Of a stretch of 64,000 bases of DNA, positions 23,325-35,856 are shown piece after piece (position 1 is the stretch's first letter; every line of letters begins with the position of its first letter). This DNA comes from Whalleya microplaca (taxonomy: Eukaryota; Ascomycota; Sordariomycetes; Xylariales; Xylariaceae), in assembly GCA_022497155.1 (NCBI GenBank), contig MU385737.1, forward strand, positions 513,139 to 577,138, written 5' to 3'. The notes under the pieces are model-generated. The model saw only the letters and a program-made list of their open reading frames with translations, had not been told where the DNA came from and did no database searches. The position numbers were made by a program, and so were the translations under genes.

Positions 23325-26079
23325 CCTATAAGCACGTCTGCCAGAGCAACGATCTCCATGGATAGCTACATAAGCAAAGATGAGATTCGGAAAAACGGCT
23401 CATAAGACAGAGCACCCGAGTAATCACAATTTCATTCGACTTGCTTTTCAATAGCGCTTCACAGCTGAATCCTCAGTATCGCCGACCCGAGGGACTAGCG
23501 GGGTCACCCTCTCATTACTATTGGCGGCAGCTGCATCTGTGGCTGAAACTCGCAGCTCAGCTTCGGCTTTTGTTGCAAAGAGATACAGCAATACTGGCTT
23601 ACTTTCGTCTGTCGGTAGATGTCTCCATCGTTGCGAGAATCACAGCTCGCCAAGACGCTGATGTACAATGAAGAAAAATATTGTATTGTGTTTATGAATC
23701 TCACAAGAATGGGAACGACCGTTTCTGTAATAGACTAAATGTGGCCATCACAAGGGTCAGCATTGATCTGATCTCATTTACGACATCTTAATGGTGGCGT
23801 GCAATGTGTCGGCAAATATGTCCAAATATTTGGCCAATCGAGTCTAGACAAAGGGCAGGCTGCTCTGGCGATAACTTCATCATCATCTATACGGAGTATC
23901 TGTTAGCGGATTCACCCCAGCACGTGACTCACCCACAGCACTTACAAGTAACGAAGCGAGTGTGGGCGAGTTACGTGATGAATAATTCGATATGGAAATG
24001 TCAGACTACCTGGCACTGTTAGAAAAATAGGCAATATAATGGTAGCAGGTACGATATAGGTAATGTTGAGCGTTGTTCGGCACTAAGCAATAGTCCCCCG
24101 AAATGCTCCGGACCACGTGCTATCCTTGTACCAGGAACCGCGATTGTACTGCGAATAGTAGCAGTCCAACAAACACAGCTTGCCCTGCTTGCTAGACTCA
24201 GGGGACCCCACAGGATCCCTGTCGTGACAAACAACAATAGAAGACATGTTCAGTATCTGAGATGATCATATCTTCTTAGTTCTCTCCTTTAATCAGCGTC
24301 TTGGCCAGATCTCGGCCTCCATATGTACACAGAGTGTCATCATCTTGCTATATTGCTAATCTGATGCAAGATAATCATGTGCGTTGATAACTAGATATGC
24401 GTGTCAAACTTATCAACTGATCTAGTGGTTCTAGAACTTACATCACCAGTATTATTAGTACAGTTCATCGTCTTCCCCCCGTACTTTCAATTCCTCTTCG
24501 CTAACCACCAAACGCCCACTAAGATAGGGTTTGTTGATTGGTATTCTGCTTCGGAGAGGGGCTGGTGCTGTTACTCGAGACGATCCGGTAAGGATGATGC
24601 CTAGCCATGAAGTATTCGCCTCAAAGTCAACGCGGTATCAAGACAGACAAACCAGTGGACGGCTGATCTGGTATCGGTCCATCTTGATTGTTTACATACC
24701 GGTCACACTCAATGTAGCGCATAACATGATTGCAATGGGTAGCGAGTAGACCAATGGATCGGGGAGCGATACAAATACATTGCACGATCAATATTCCCTA
24801 TGGAAGTTGCACTTCGATTTACGCGATGCCGGACATAGCAATGCTTGGAAGGTATTCCAGGGGATTGGGCGTTGCAGACCTTGGTCACCTTACGCTTGAT
24901 GAGCCGAGGTGGTAGAAGCGGTTAGGCTCTAGGAAATTTACTCCCATTATAGCCACAAGCCGTATCCTTATGACTAAATACCCAGCCTATAATCATTTTC
25001 GCCCTGAGCTAAGACATTGGTAGCATTGGTTGAGGATAGACGTCGTGGGGCTATGGACCACGAGAAAGAAGACCCAAACAGCGTTGAGGTCGGCGATCAG
25101 CACTAAGGAAAGATAAAAGGGAGTCTAGAATATGTCCAACAAGCAGAACCAAGAGGCTAGCGGGAGCCCACAATTAACACAGAAAGATCATCTAGGCTAA
25201 GTCTCATTAGAGACGACACCGCCGACGACTAGACTGAGGCTACAGGCTATTTTATACACTGCACCGAGCACCTCGTGGTATGAGCCATGGTCTCCGCAGA
25301 ATTCGTCAGCGATAAGATGCTAATACAGCAAAGTGAGGTTGCCGAAAGCTGGAGACTTCCCCACTGACATTTGCCGACAGGCTCCAAATGCCTTCACTGC
25401 TAGTCCCCTGAATTAGTCTTCATGCGGTCGCAACTAACGCGAATATAGTCTCTCTATTAAAAGGCGTCATTGTTATCTACATTTCTTTACAGGTTATAGC
25501 TAGGAATAATTATGCCGTTCACAGTTATCATTCACTGACATCGAAGCAGTACACAATGTGCTGGCGTCTGCCTTCGCATTTTGTACTGACTGAAGGTCAA
25601 TGCAGTGCCTAATTGTTCCTATCCTTTAACATTCAATTGTCACCATGGTCGTTGTAACAAGCTCAAGCTCGCAGTTCGGGGCTGGAACATTCTGCGATTG
25701 GGTAAGAAGGGACACAAACCGAATAAATGGGGGTACGCGATCTAATAAGATTATCTGCGGTCAGATATGGGTGTAACGCGAATGGTGAATTTCAAGGGCC
25801 CGATGAGGTGATTCGTAGGTGCAGCTATTGTCGTCATTCCAAACAATGCCCTGTCCTAGTCGCAAACGCGATAAGAGCTTAATTATCTAACGCAAACATG
25901 GCACGCATTATTGCTAGAGCAAGGCGTGATTTCTCCAAGATAGGTATCATGAGTCGGTACTGGGAATAGCTTATAACGGCTGCCAACGTAGAAAACCGAA
26001 GCAATAGCTTGTCCAGAATCTTCATAACCCCGTCAAACTTTCGGTGGACAAAACTGTTGCACAGTTGCATCTCGTCAGC
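23325..26079. other. intergenic 2.75 kb, no supportable gene
   Basis: Short frames only, and no family resemblance. Long, gene-empty, AT-leaning stretches on both sides of the HET gene could be decayed repeats, but no terminal repeats were seen. Confidence 0.5.
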
Positions 26080-27510
26080 ATGGCAGATAAGACAGAAACG
26101 ACGCGAGAAGGCACTCGAGCTGTCGAGCCCGAGCCCGTCCCTGGTGAGTCCATGGCCGAGATGTCTCCTCTATCATTACTAACTTCTCCAGTCAAGTGGT
26201 ATCGATCGGTATTTTACAATGCCACCATCCTTGGCATGTGCAGCTTTGCAGCTCCAGGGCTATGGGGAGCAATGAACTCCTTGGGCGCCGGCGGCGCACA
26301 AGAACCCTATCTCGTTAATACTGGAAACGCCCTTACATTCTGTCTCATGGTCGTGTCTTGCTGGTTAACCAGTAGTATTGTCAAGTACATCGGTATAAAA
26401 GGCGCACTCTTTATTGGCACAATGGGTTACGCTCCGTACGGCGCCGGACTGTACCTGAACAACCGATACGGGGTCGAATGGCTTGTGATTGTGGGCGCTG
26501 CCTTTTGTGGGATATCGGCTGGCATATTCTGGGCTGCCGAAGCTGCTATAGCCATCGCTTACCCAGAGGCGCGAAATCGTGCAAGGATGGTGGCTTACTG
26601 GCTAACCTGGACGAGGGTCGGGCAGATCGTCGGAGGCGCCATCAACTTGGGCCTGAATGCAACCAAGAATGGGGCCGGCAAGGTCTCGTACACGGTTTAT
26701 CTGATATTCGTGGCTTTACAAGCATCCGGCACATTAGTGGCCCTTCTCCTAAATAAACCGTCACAGGTTCAGCGCCCGAGTGGTGTGCCTGTCGAGCTTA
26801 ACATCTTCGATAGCCCCTGGCAAGAAATCAAAGCTACGACAAGAGCCTTTCTCGAGAAGAAATTTCTCCTCATCATCCTATGGATTGGCCAGGGCGTATA
26901 TGCAGAAGCGGTCTTTTTCACCTACAACTCTCTCTGGTTCAGCGTACGTGCGCGAGCCCTCGGGTCGTTCTTGTCTGGAATAGTAGCAGTTATCGCTGGA
27001 AACCTCCTTGGTTTGTGGTTGGATCAGCACCACATTCCGCTCAGGAAGAGATCTCGCTGGGCTTTCATAGTTATCGTCACGTTGCAGGGCGCATGGTGGT
27101 TGTGGCTAACAATCAACGTCACCGAGTACCACAAGACCCAGCCAACATTCGACTGGATTGATCCTGGATTTGGCAAGGGATTTGGAGTTTTCATTTTCCT
27201 CGTGGCCGGCTTCCAACTTAACTACAACTTCTCGTACTTCATCATCTCGCAGATATCCACGAGTCCACAGGAAACCATCCGACTAGCCGCTCTCTTGCGA
27301 GGGACAGAATCCGCTTGGCAAGCTCTTAGCTACGGATTGAATGCCATTCCAATCATTGCTGCCGTTGGCGGCCCCTATATCAACTTCGGCCTCTGGGCGC
27401 TTGCATTGATCCCGACATGGCTGGTGGTGAAGGACTTTGGCGTAAACAAAGACAAGGACGATTTGGAAAACCTCGGCGAGGCACAGAGAGAAGATTTGCA
27501 CAAAGAGTAG
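26080..27510 (+). CDS. UNC-93-like major facilitator (DUF895-type) transporter
   Basis: Uninterrupted 476-residue frame starting at ATG 26080; the frame is open further upstream only through a GTG. A polar N-terminus of about 40 residues is followed by about eleven hydrophobic helices. Typical fungal UNC-93-like segments include the Gly/Ala-rich AAPGLWGAMNSLGAGG in TM1, GYAPYGAGLYLNNRYG, and the acidic-helix motif FWAAEAAIAIAYPE. The charged C-terminal tail has NKDKDDLENLGEAQRED. Members are plasma-membrane or endosomal; substrates are mostly unknown. It lies 520 bp upstream of the TauD-type dioxygenase on the same strand, and transporter plus dioxygenase is a common pairing for sulfonate or similar substrate use. 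That is inference. Confidence 0.9.
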   Translation: MADKTETTREGTRAVEPEPVPGESMAEMSPLSLLTSPVKWYRSVFYNATILGMCSFAAPGLWGAMNSLGAGGAQEPYLVNTGNALTFCLMVVSCWLTSSIVKYIGIKGALFIGTMGYAPYGAGLYLNNRYGVEWLVIVGAAFCGISAGIFWAAEAAIAIAYPEARNRARMVAYWLTWTRVGQIVGGAINLGLNATKNGAGKVSYTVYLIFVALQASGTLVALLLNKPSQVQRPSGVPVELNIFDSPWQEIKATTRAFLEKKFLLIILWIGQGVYAEAVFFTYNSLWFSVRARALGSFLSGIVAVIAGNLLGLWLDQHHIPLRKRSRWAFIVIVTLQGAWWLWLTINVTEYHKTQPTFDWIDPGFGKGFGVFIFLVAGFQLNYNFSYFIISQISTSPQETIRLAALLRGTESAWQALSYGLNAIPIIAAVGGPYINFGLWALALIPTWLVVKDFGVNKDKDDLENLGEAQREDLHKE

Positions 27511-28033
27511 GCTGAATGCTGATAGCATATGGCTTCGATAGAGTCCGAAGATTAGAGAATCCGCGGTGGCAATAGAATAACCCTCACATAGTCCCCTGAA
27601 TTCATATAGAGGTAGCTAGCTCAATCACTACAAAACGACTCTCGATTGGGATTCATGGAATCCTATTTCACTGATACAGCTATACCTATATAGTGAAATC
27701 CGCCACGTTGTTATATGTGTTAAATGCGACCTGCCTCATCGGATACGTTTGTAGCATCTAAACACTCCTATAACAGTTCGCGGTTCAACTTCGGGGTCGC
27801 AGCAGACTGATGCGATAGTTCTCCAACTTCACGCCATCGACGGCACAACCTCAAGCAAAAATGAACCAATGAAATACACCCTGCCATAGGTGGAATGTAC
27901 GCGCACGTCATTGTTCAGTGCTTGACTCTATCCTGGGAACCGGGGATACGAGTATAAAGTAAAGCAAGCCAGATGAATAACATGATTCACGACTGTGCCT
28001 TTCTTAGACTACTATCTAATTACTCCAAGAACG
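27511..28033. other. intergenic, no gene seen
   Basis: About 520 bp, presumably the promoter of the dioxygenase. A TATA-like ACGAGTATAAAGTAAAG is at about 27,947. Confidence 0.45.
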
Positions 28034-29257
28034 ATGGCGGCCCTTGAATCTCGGAAACACATTTCTCAGGACTCTGGGTTCCCTATCACCATTCATCCAA
28101 ACTTTTCTGAAAAAATCAAGGACCACGTACCTCCTGAACCTCCTCGAAAGGAGATCTTCCCAGACAAAGACCGGGCTGCCTTCGCAGATCCGGATAAGAA
28201 GGCACTGTTGGCAGGTTCCAAGAGGGTGGACCTGACAGAATCCATCGGCACGGTCCTAGAGGATATCCAACTTTCTCAACTGAGTCCGCAGCAGCTCGAC
28301 GAGCTTGCTCTGCTAGTAAACGAGCGTGGGGTAGTCTTCTTCCGTAACCAGGACTTGACTACCGATCAACAGGAGAGACTCTTCGAGCATTACGGCACAC
28401 TAGATCGTCATCCGGCTCAGAAGGATGTGAGGCACGTCGTGATTCGAGGGAGTCGCGATGATCACCGCGAGGTGATGAAGTATACGCCTTGGCCTCAAGG
28501 AGATTTCCATGCCGATACCTCATTTGAAATCAACCCTCCTTCCTACTCGCTTTTGCGTATGGAGGAGCATCCGCCGCTAGGAGGGGACACTGCCTGGGTC
28601 TCGGGGTATGGCTTGTACGACACTCTAAGTGATGCGCTGAAGAAATTCGTGGAGGGCCTCCACGCAGTTCACACTTCCCGGTTGCAGTACGACACGATAT
28701 TAGACCTCTGGGGCGTGGGGCCGAACCGTGCCCCCATCGACTCCCACCACCCCGCCATCAGGACCCATCCGGTCACGGGCTTAAAGGCTTTGAATGTGAA
28801 TCCGGGATTCGTTACCGGATTCGCCGAGCTGAAGAAGTACGAGTCGGATAAGCTGTTAGACTTCTTCCACTTCCATATTCACTCCGCGGACGACCATTCC
28901 GTTCGATGGAAATGGGATGTCGGTAGCGCTGCCATGTGGGACAATAGGTTCGTGGCCGAAAGAAGAGCTCTACAGCCCCTCCTACGACTAATACCTTGCT
29001 AGATGCGTCTTGCACCGAGTTATCCCAGGTACCTACGAGGCACCTCGGCGGGGCATTCGTACGACGGTCTTCGGAGAGAAACGTAAGCAACGCTACACAT
29101 TAAACAGCCTCGTAGTTGGACTCTCTGACATTTTATAGCGTACTTCGATCCAGCGAGCGAAGGGAGGGCCGAAAGGGAGGCGAGACTCAAAAAGGCAAGT
29201 GCCAATGAGTCGAAGACACCCAATGCCGAGGAGATAGCCATCAATACGCCAGCTTGA
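28034..29257 (+). CDS. TauD/TfdA-family 2-oxoglutarate dioxygenase
   Basis: Exons 28034-28947, 29003-29082 and 29139-29257 total 1113 bp, or 370 residues. The iron facial triad is visible: HAD with His159/Asp161 in the GDFHADTSF block, and the distal His in CVLHRV after the first intron. The 2-oxoglutarate Arg is in EAPRRGIRTTVFGEK, and FFRNQDLT is the early conserved block. The family uses Fe(II), O2 and 2-oxoglutarate to release sulfite from taurine or other sulfonates, or to oxidise related compounds; the substrate is not resolved. The first intron has donor GTTCGT. If it were missed, the protein would end at a false stop after LLRLIPC. The gene is intact. It sits beside the UNC-93-like transporter; with the sulfatase upstream, sulfur scavenging is a plausible theme. 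Confidence 0.9.
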
Positions 29258-31353
29258 GCGTTCCGATTTGCGATATTCGACGCAACAGTTGAAGCCAAGG
29301 AGGAGAATCGACTAATGAGGAATGACACCGGCGGGTTGCATGCTTGCTGAGGCAGTATTTATCGGAAATGTTGACAGCGACTTATTCTGTCTGCATACGA
29401 ATTGAGCCTTCTAAGGCTACGGGGCTATTTACAGAATGCCATTGGATACCTATCCGTTTCTATATATCCCTATGCGTAGCTCTATTCTTAGATGTAATAC
29501 CTGCGCTCCTACGAACGGCCTAGTGCATGAAACGCATTCGTTCTCTTTCTAATTACACGCACTTGACTGGCCATGTTGGCAAAAAAGGGTCTGGCACAGT
29601 CTAATGCCTGATGACCTGGATACAAAATGGTATCGCGACCGACGAAAGAGCCTTGAGCGGTACTCGAAGGGATCTCGGGCGAGTGGACTGGACTACGGCT
29701 GTACATATGTTCGAGTATTTCAAGAACACCTACCTCAAGATTGACTCGTGCTTAGGAAATCGCGCAGGCTTGAGTCCTGCAGCTCTCATTTGATTCATTA
29801 TGTTGTAGCTGATTGGCACATGATCGTCATTCGCTCATGCCACCTATCGTAAGTTGTAACGTCGATTAGCTAAGCTATAAACGCATCCAGAGCTGTACGT
29901 GTCTGCGTGTGTGTGCGTGTGCGTGCGTGTCCGTGTGTGTGAGCGGCATTCCGCATATGTGTGATGTTAAAAAACCCTGTATGTGGAGTTGATTTCAAGA
30001 GTGTAATGTAATGTGGTGATAAACCTAGATCACGACATCTCTATGCTGAATGAAGTGATTGAAAATAACTTATGGAGTTTTCAATCGCTTGATGTAGCTG
30101 CAGACGCTGTACATATGGGGCACGCTGTAGTGTAGGTATGACTCATCATCTCGCCGTATCCTCACACCCATTCATGTAGTCCTTTGAAGGACGAGTCCCA
30201 AGTAATTGCTTCATCGTAATGGTTCATTATCATAATCGCCCAATTCTTTGATAAGTAATCAACGCATTGAAGAATGTGACTTGAGCAGTCGTAGTCGATC
30301 TCACGTACTATTGATGTAGGTACCTGTCTCCATGTATGTAGGTATTTACATATATTTACATATATTGCCCGCCCTGCTTTTGCGATGAAGATGTCAACTC
30401 AATCATGAAGACTACATGTGCACGATCGACTGAAGCCCTAATAACACAGCGATTCAGCAATTTATCCTCATAAGGAGAGTATACGGTTATTGAAGTCCAT
30501 AATCTCAATATGACGTCAATTTGTAAAGCCCTGAGGACCTCAAGGTTTTCAAAACTAACTGTACATCATGAAAGGCTCTTATGGGAATTTCATACCTGAT
30601 CAACTCGGTCTATTCTGGCCGTAGTCAATGAATGACTTATTTAATCATATCAAAGCTATCTTCTAGGATTGTGTTTTGGTATTGTCTGGACTTTTCCTGC
30701 AATTTTCAAATAAATCAAACTAGGTATGATAGTAAGTAGGGCAATTGGATATTTTTACTTTCTTTCATGACTTGTGATGATGAAAACATCCTTACTGCAG
30801 ATACTGTATAAACGTGTCCAATTGCAAGCTTTAGACATATACACTCGATATGATTACATGTCAACCTAGGTAATCGCCATCAAGTCTGAGCCCCGTGTTA
30901 TAAGTACCATGTAGATATCTTCTCATCTGTGGCCTTCATACGTACTTAAGTTCTTGTTCTGTATCGTTTTATTCAATTAGACGGCATATATACCTGAGGC
31001 AACGGGGCCACTGCATATTGCGGCGGGTGGCCTAACAGGCTGACAGGCGACGTGCAGGTTTTAGCTGTAGGGTTGTGTGGATACTGGTTACAGGCGCCTA
31101 AGACCACCTGGGCACTTTCGGCGGGTCCCCGCCATTCGCCGATTTCCCCATTTACTAACTTCTCGCCTGTCGGGGTCTCACCGCGCAATTCCCCCAATTT
31201 CAACATCAATAGCTTGGACGACGAAAGCATGCGTATGGCCGATAACGCCGAAACAGAGCTAACTTATGCACCGGCACTCGGCCTCATGAAGCTCTCTACA
31301 CTCCCAGGCGGCGTAGACGACATTCATGCTCAACTTCGGCGGGATTCGGGAGA
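29258..31353. other. intergenic 2.1 kb with a GT-rich microsatellite
   Basis: No gene found. A GT/GC-rich tract (GTGTGCGTGT-type) lies at about 29,897-29,942. The rest is AT-rich with short frames. The last few hundred bases are the upstream region of the transcription-factor gene, including a frame of 106 codons at 31,052-31,372 that looks non-conserved. Confidence 0.5.
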
Positions 31354-33788
31354 ATGGATCTGGAAGACATGAGCGCACAAATGGTGGCAGCAGATACGGC
31401 GGCCGAAGCCGCTGCCGACAAGGCCGCCGCTGACCCTGCCAACAGGCCTCCGAAGAAGACCAGCCAGACGTGTCAGCCCTGCCGTGTCCGTAAGGTGCGC
31501 TGCGACGGGCGTCGCGATGTCTGCCAGAACTGTGAACGGTTGGGGTTCACCTGCTCGTTCCAGGACCTGGGCTCCCCCAACCCCGATGCTGAGAGTATGA
31601 CCTCCTTCTCTCTGCCCCGGAGACGTGTCAGGCTCGCCTGCGCAAACTGCCACTCCAGGAAAGCTAGGTGCAGTGGCGAACATCCCAAGTGTGCGAGATG
31701 TCAGGCCCAGGGCATCGAATGTGTCTACAAGCCGACGAAACGCTCCGCCGCCGCCGTCGGTGGCACCGCTCAGCAGGCGCAGCACGGCAACACAGACTCG
31801 GAGCTCGAGTCTGTATCGTCCGAACCCCCGGAAAAACGGGTCATGATGAGCAAGGACGACCTTACTTCACATCATAACCGGTCCGGGGCATCAGAGCAGC
31901 CCGGGTGCGATTCGACCGCGGCGTCGGCCGTTCGGAGCTTTAGTCATGACCCGTACGCATTCTGCGACTTGTTTTTCGGAACCACCGCGAAAGCTAAGCT
32001 GACCATTGCCGTAGGTTCGTGTTTCCTGATGAGGCATTGATACATCGAACTTTCAACAATTTCTTCCGCCATGTTCATCATGTCCCGGTTTTCTCGTTCT
32101 TGCATCGTGCCTCGCTCATGCAACGCTATCATACCGGCATGATGGACAAGGCGCTACTTCTTGCTCTAGTCGGTATTACTTCACTACTCACCGATCTAGG
32201 TCCAGGCACGCGAGAGTACGGCGCCAGGTGCATGGACGAGTGCCAGGGCATGGTGTTGCAAGATCTCGATAACCCGTCTACCATAAAGATACAGGCACTC
32301 GTCTTTATCATGAAACACCGGATGTTGTCGAGGAGGTTCACCAGTGCCTTCATGCTGGTGGCCACGGCCGCGCGCTTCGCATATGCCCTGCGGCTCAACT
32401 ACGAGAATCCGAACCTGTGTTTCTTGGCTAGAGAATCGCGAAGAAGACTGACGTGGGCTTTACTGGCCATAGACTCTGGCATTAACGGGGGCTACCCGGA
32501 TTTCACCCTGATGCCCGCCGATTCTATGCACATACAGCTCCCCTGTAACGAGCGCAACTTTGAGTTTGACCTGCCACAGGTCACCGAATATCTTCGACCT
32601 ATGCCCACGCATCCTTTTTCGGATGACGTTGGATCGTTGGCACTCCATGTACGGCTACTGTGGATGAGAAGCAGAGTACTCTACTGCACAAAGAACGTGC
32701 TATGCATGCCCGAGTCCGAGCTTACGCAGCTCCCAGAACTAGTCAAGGTGCTGGCAAAGGAACTGAGCGACTTCAACACTCAGCTGCCTGCGTCCTTCAA
32801 GTTCTCCGAGAGCAACCTTCAGCTGCGCGCCTATTCCCCGCGGCTCTGTGTTTTTATTATGATACATGTGTGGTGGCGCCAGTGCCACTGTGACCTCTAC
32901 CGAATCTTTCTTGCAGGGCTTAAGGAGGCGCTGCCGCGGTCGGGTCTCAGCCGACTGGACCCTCAATTCGTGCTGCACTGCACCCGCCAATGCTACGAGC
33001 ATGCTCTGGCCATGGCAGATATCTTCAGACTGGTCTTGTCACTTGACGGTGGCCTTCCGGTCACCGACCTCGATCTTACTGTATGTGCTTACCAGTGCGC
33101 ACGGATTCTTTTCTTTACGTACCAGAACTATCAGAGCGAACTTGGAATATCCCCGGACGAAGTAATTGAGAATGCGACAAGATGCCTGGAGGTTGCAAGG
33201 TCGATGAGCCACATCCCGGCCGGCGTAGCAATCGTAAGTTGCCCTTTTTTTTTTTTTTTGTCTAAGAGACCATGCTGAGTACGTTTATTATTCTAGGTTG
33301 CCGATCTCGAGAGGCTAATCGCTCGTGGCCTTTCGGCGAACAACTCACCGGGTCCGGATAACCCGAATCACAATGGATCGAGCATTGTATCGCAGAATAT
33401 GCTCCTGCGTCACAATCCGATTCAACAAATGCAGATAGTGGACGAGGGCGAGCTTGCTGCTATATCGATTGCCTCTCCCTCAACCCATGTTCCTTCACCA
33501 AACGGTACTTCAATGCCTACCCCATTGCCTTCTACTACGCCTCGGCCGGTCCAGCAGCATACCCGCGGATCATCGCTCTCTAGCCTGCCTGTTGGCGAAT
33601 CTAATATGCCAAAGCCGAACTTACCTCCAGTAGTTCCTCCAGATGGGATCGATAATAACAATGCCTTCGAGGGTGCCATGGACGGCTTCGATTTTAATTT
33701 AGAGTCATTTGGCAATACTGGGCTTGAATCTGTGTCGTGGTTTTCTAACGATTGGCTCAACAATGAGTTCCCACAAACGGCGGTATGA
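31354..33788 (+). CDS. transcription factor with two tandem Zn2Cys6 clusters and a fungal-specific TF domain
   Basis: Exons 31354-31970, 32015-33233 and 33297-33788 total 2328 bp, or 775 residues. Cluster one has cysteines at 40, 43, 50, 57, 60 and 67; cluster two at 96, 99, 106, 113, 116 and 123. Both are exact C-x2-C-x6-C-x6-C-x2-C-x6-C, with Arg-Lys in the DNA-contact loop. Cluster two keeps the usual Pro before its fourth Cys (EHPKC), while cluster one has Asp-Val there. The middle part, with ESRRRLTWALLAIDS and MLVATAARFAYALRL, is the fungal-specific TF domain. The C-terminus is Pro/Ser/Asn-rich, as in activation regions. The first intron is 44 bp (donor GTTTTT), and the second has a T15 tract. 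It is a candidate regulator of nearby genes, but its targets are unknown. Confidence 0.9.
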
Positions 33789-35856
33789 CCGTATCGCGAT
33801 TCACATTGGCCGTGCGGAAGGCATTTGGGACGTTATTATCCTAGCCGAGCGTTCTAGCTACCGGCTCAGTACGGTGACTACGAACCAAGGCCGATAATTG
33901 GCCATAGCCACGGGGCCTAATTAGCCAGGAGGGCTAAATTGGCGAAGCAATTGGCAAACACGAGATCGGTAGACGCGATTTCCTGCACCCCAATGCTACT
34001 TTCCCTAGAAGCCTGCCCTGGGGCAGATGAGTAAGCCTCCCAGATGAGATACATGTCATTTTGGCGGTGTCACCTCCCGAGAGAACTGGCATGCCCTTGT
34101 TGCATTTTGAATCTCGGTCGCTTCTTGAACATTTGAGCCAAGCTGCTCTCTTAGGCCAGCATGGATATGCCTAGGTTTTGGTTTGAACCTTTCCAAACCT
34201 CCGATTCATGAGAAAATAGCCATCGAGCTGACAATCGAGACGAGACCCGCAAGGCCGGCCTACTACCGACTTTCGGTACTCATTTGCCGTAATGAAGAGC
34301 ATGTTGGAGATCCTGAATCTTCCCGGCTGGGTATAATTACGTACTCAATCTCACTGCAAGGGCTTCAGACACCTGACGATGCACCGCCAATCGACAACAA
34401 ATTCCCGTTGGGCTTTTCGGCGGCCGCACAGAATGACCTTTGACCTGGATGAAGAGAGTCTACCATGTTGACTAAATCCATGCTGGGTGCTACTCGATAT
34501 GCACATCACATATCTGCTCGAGGCACAACGTCTACGCTGTCCATCAAGCGGAACAACGAACAACGAACAACGAACAACGAACAATGAACGAATCAACTAT
34601 CACGGGCCTTGCGAATTCCAGATCTGCCAAGCCCACCACAACTTCCTATTTTCATCATTCGCGGGTCCCCCCTACAGCGAGGTGGGAAATAAAAGTATGT
34701 AAATGGCGACTGGACGTGAGTTTCATTGCGTGGTCTAATCCCTAACAATCTGACACAAGCTTTAGATCTAGGTAATATTGCTCCAACAACAATCAGATGT
34801 CATACGACTTGACATAGACGACACATCAATGATTGGGTAGGATTGTTACCCGAGAAAAGAAAATTTGCCATCAGTGTTGTTGGGATACTGTGACAACAGG
34901 GCGGAAGTAACTTCGACGTACGCCGTCGGCGCTGTGCGATGAATGCGCCCATCACGGTCAGACAAGTGCTGCAGCCGCTGACCGTGATTATAGGGGAAAT
35001 CTTGCAACGTGGCTTATCTAAGTTGGCGTGGGCTACGCCGCTGCTAGGGTCGTGTACATATGCAGACAATGATGTAACTTGCTCGGCGTATCGCGTGCTT
35101 CCAGTACCACTACGCGTCTGCATGCCTAGGTATTGGCCAAGTCAATATTCCACCAGCCGCAGCCCTTGACTTAGATGCCTAAGCGCTGTTCGACCTCCAG
35201 GCGTTCTCTCGCCCAAGCCCGTGTGTGCGTCTATATTGAGGGAACCTTGCGCGTGTCGTTGATATTCATGTATGAGGAACTCAATCTATCAGGGTCGACA
35301 TCCGATGCGGCGTAGCAGGATGGAACGAGTGGCCGCGATATATACTTATTTAGTTCCCGGCGTTCGGGCTAAGTCCGAGCTATGAGCTATATATATGTAT
35401 ACACATTTACTCTATCAATGACCACGTCACAGGACTGTCGTCATCGGTATATTCTTACAATTGCTGAGGACGGTGTAGCGGGGAGACTCGTGGTGAAAGC
35501 GTTCATATGCTAGATTCAGAGGATAGCATTTGACAGCCGGTTACAAATCTAACCGATATCGAAATTTATCTTCAGCCATTGCCAATATTGACAGGCTTCA
35601 GAAACCGGAGGTCAGAGATCAGATATTGATTTGTGCCATGGGATAATCTATAGTTGCATGTGTACGAATCATGCATACGTATGTACATGTACCTATGTCG
35701 ATACATGCATGTGTTTCTGCCGAAAGTCTCCGCCAAAAACTTCTTATCGCTGTTATCAATGTATCTTTTATCTTTTTAGCACCCCACGATGAAATTCATC
35801 AACCCCACCATCACCATCCTCCGGCCAAGTACGTATATATACGAGGAACAACCACG
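33789..35856. other. intergenic 2.07 kb, no gene
   Basis: Short frames only. A GAACAAC-type tandem repeat is at about 34,550-34,590 and looks like a simple repeat expansion. The NOB1 frame stays open upstream to 35,671, but that part is low-complexity and has no conserved residues. Confidence 0.5.

Noticed and set aside
35671..35856. In-frame upstream extension of NOB1
   Set aside because: Non-conserved, low complexity; conserved PIN domain starts soon after the ATG at 35857.
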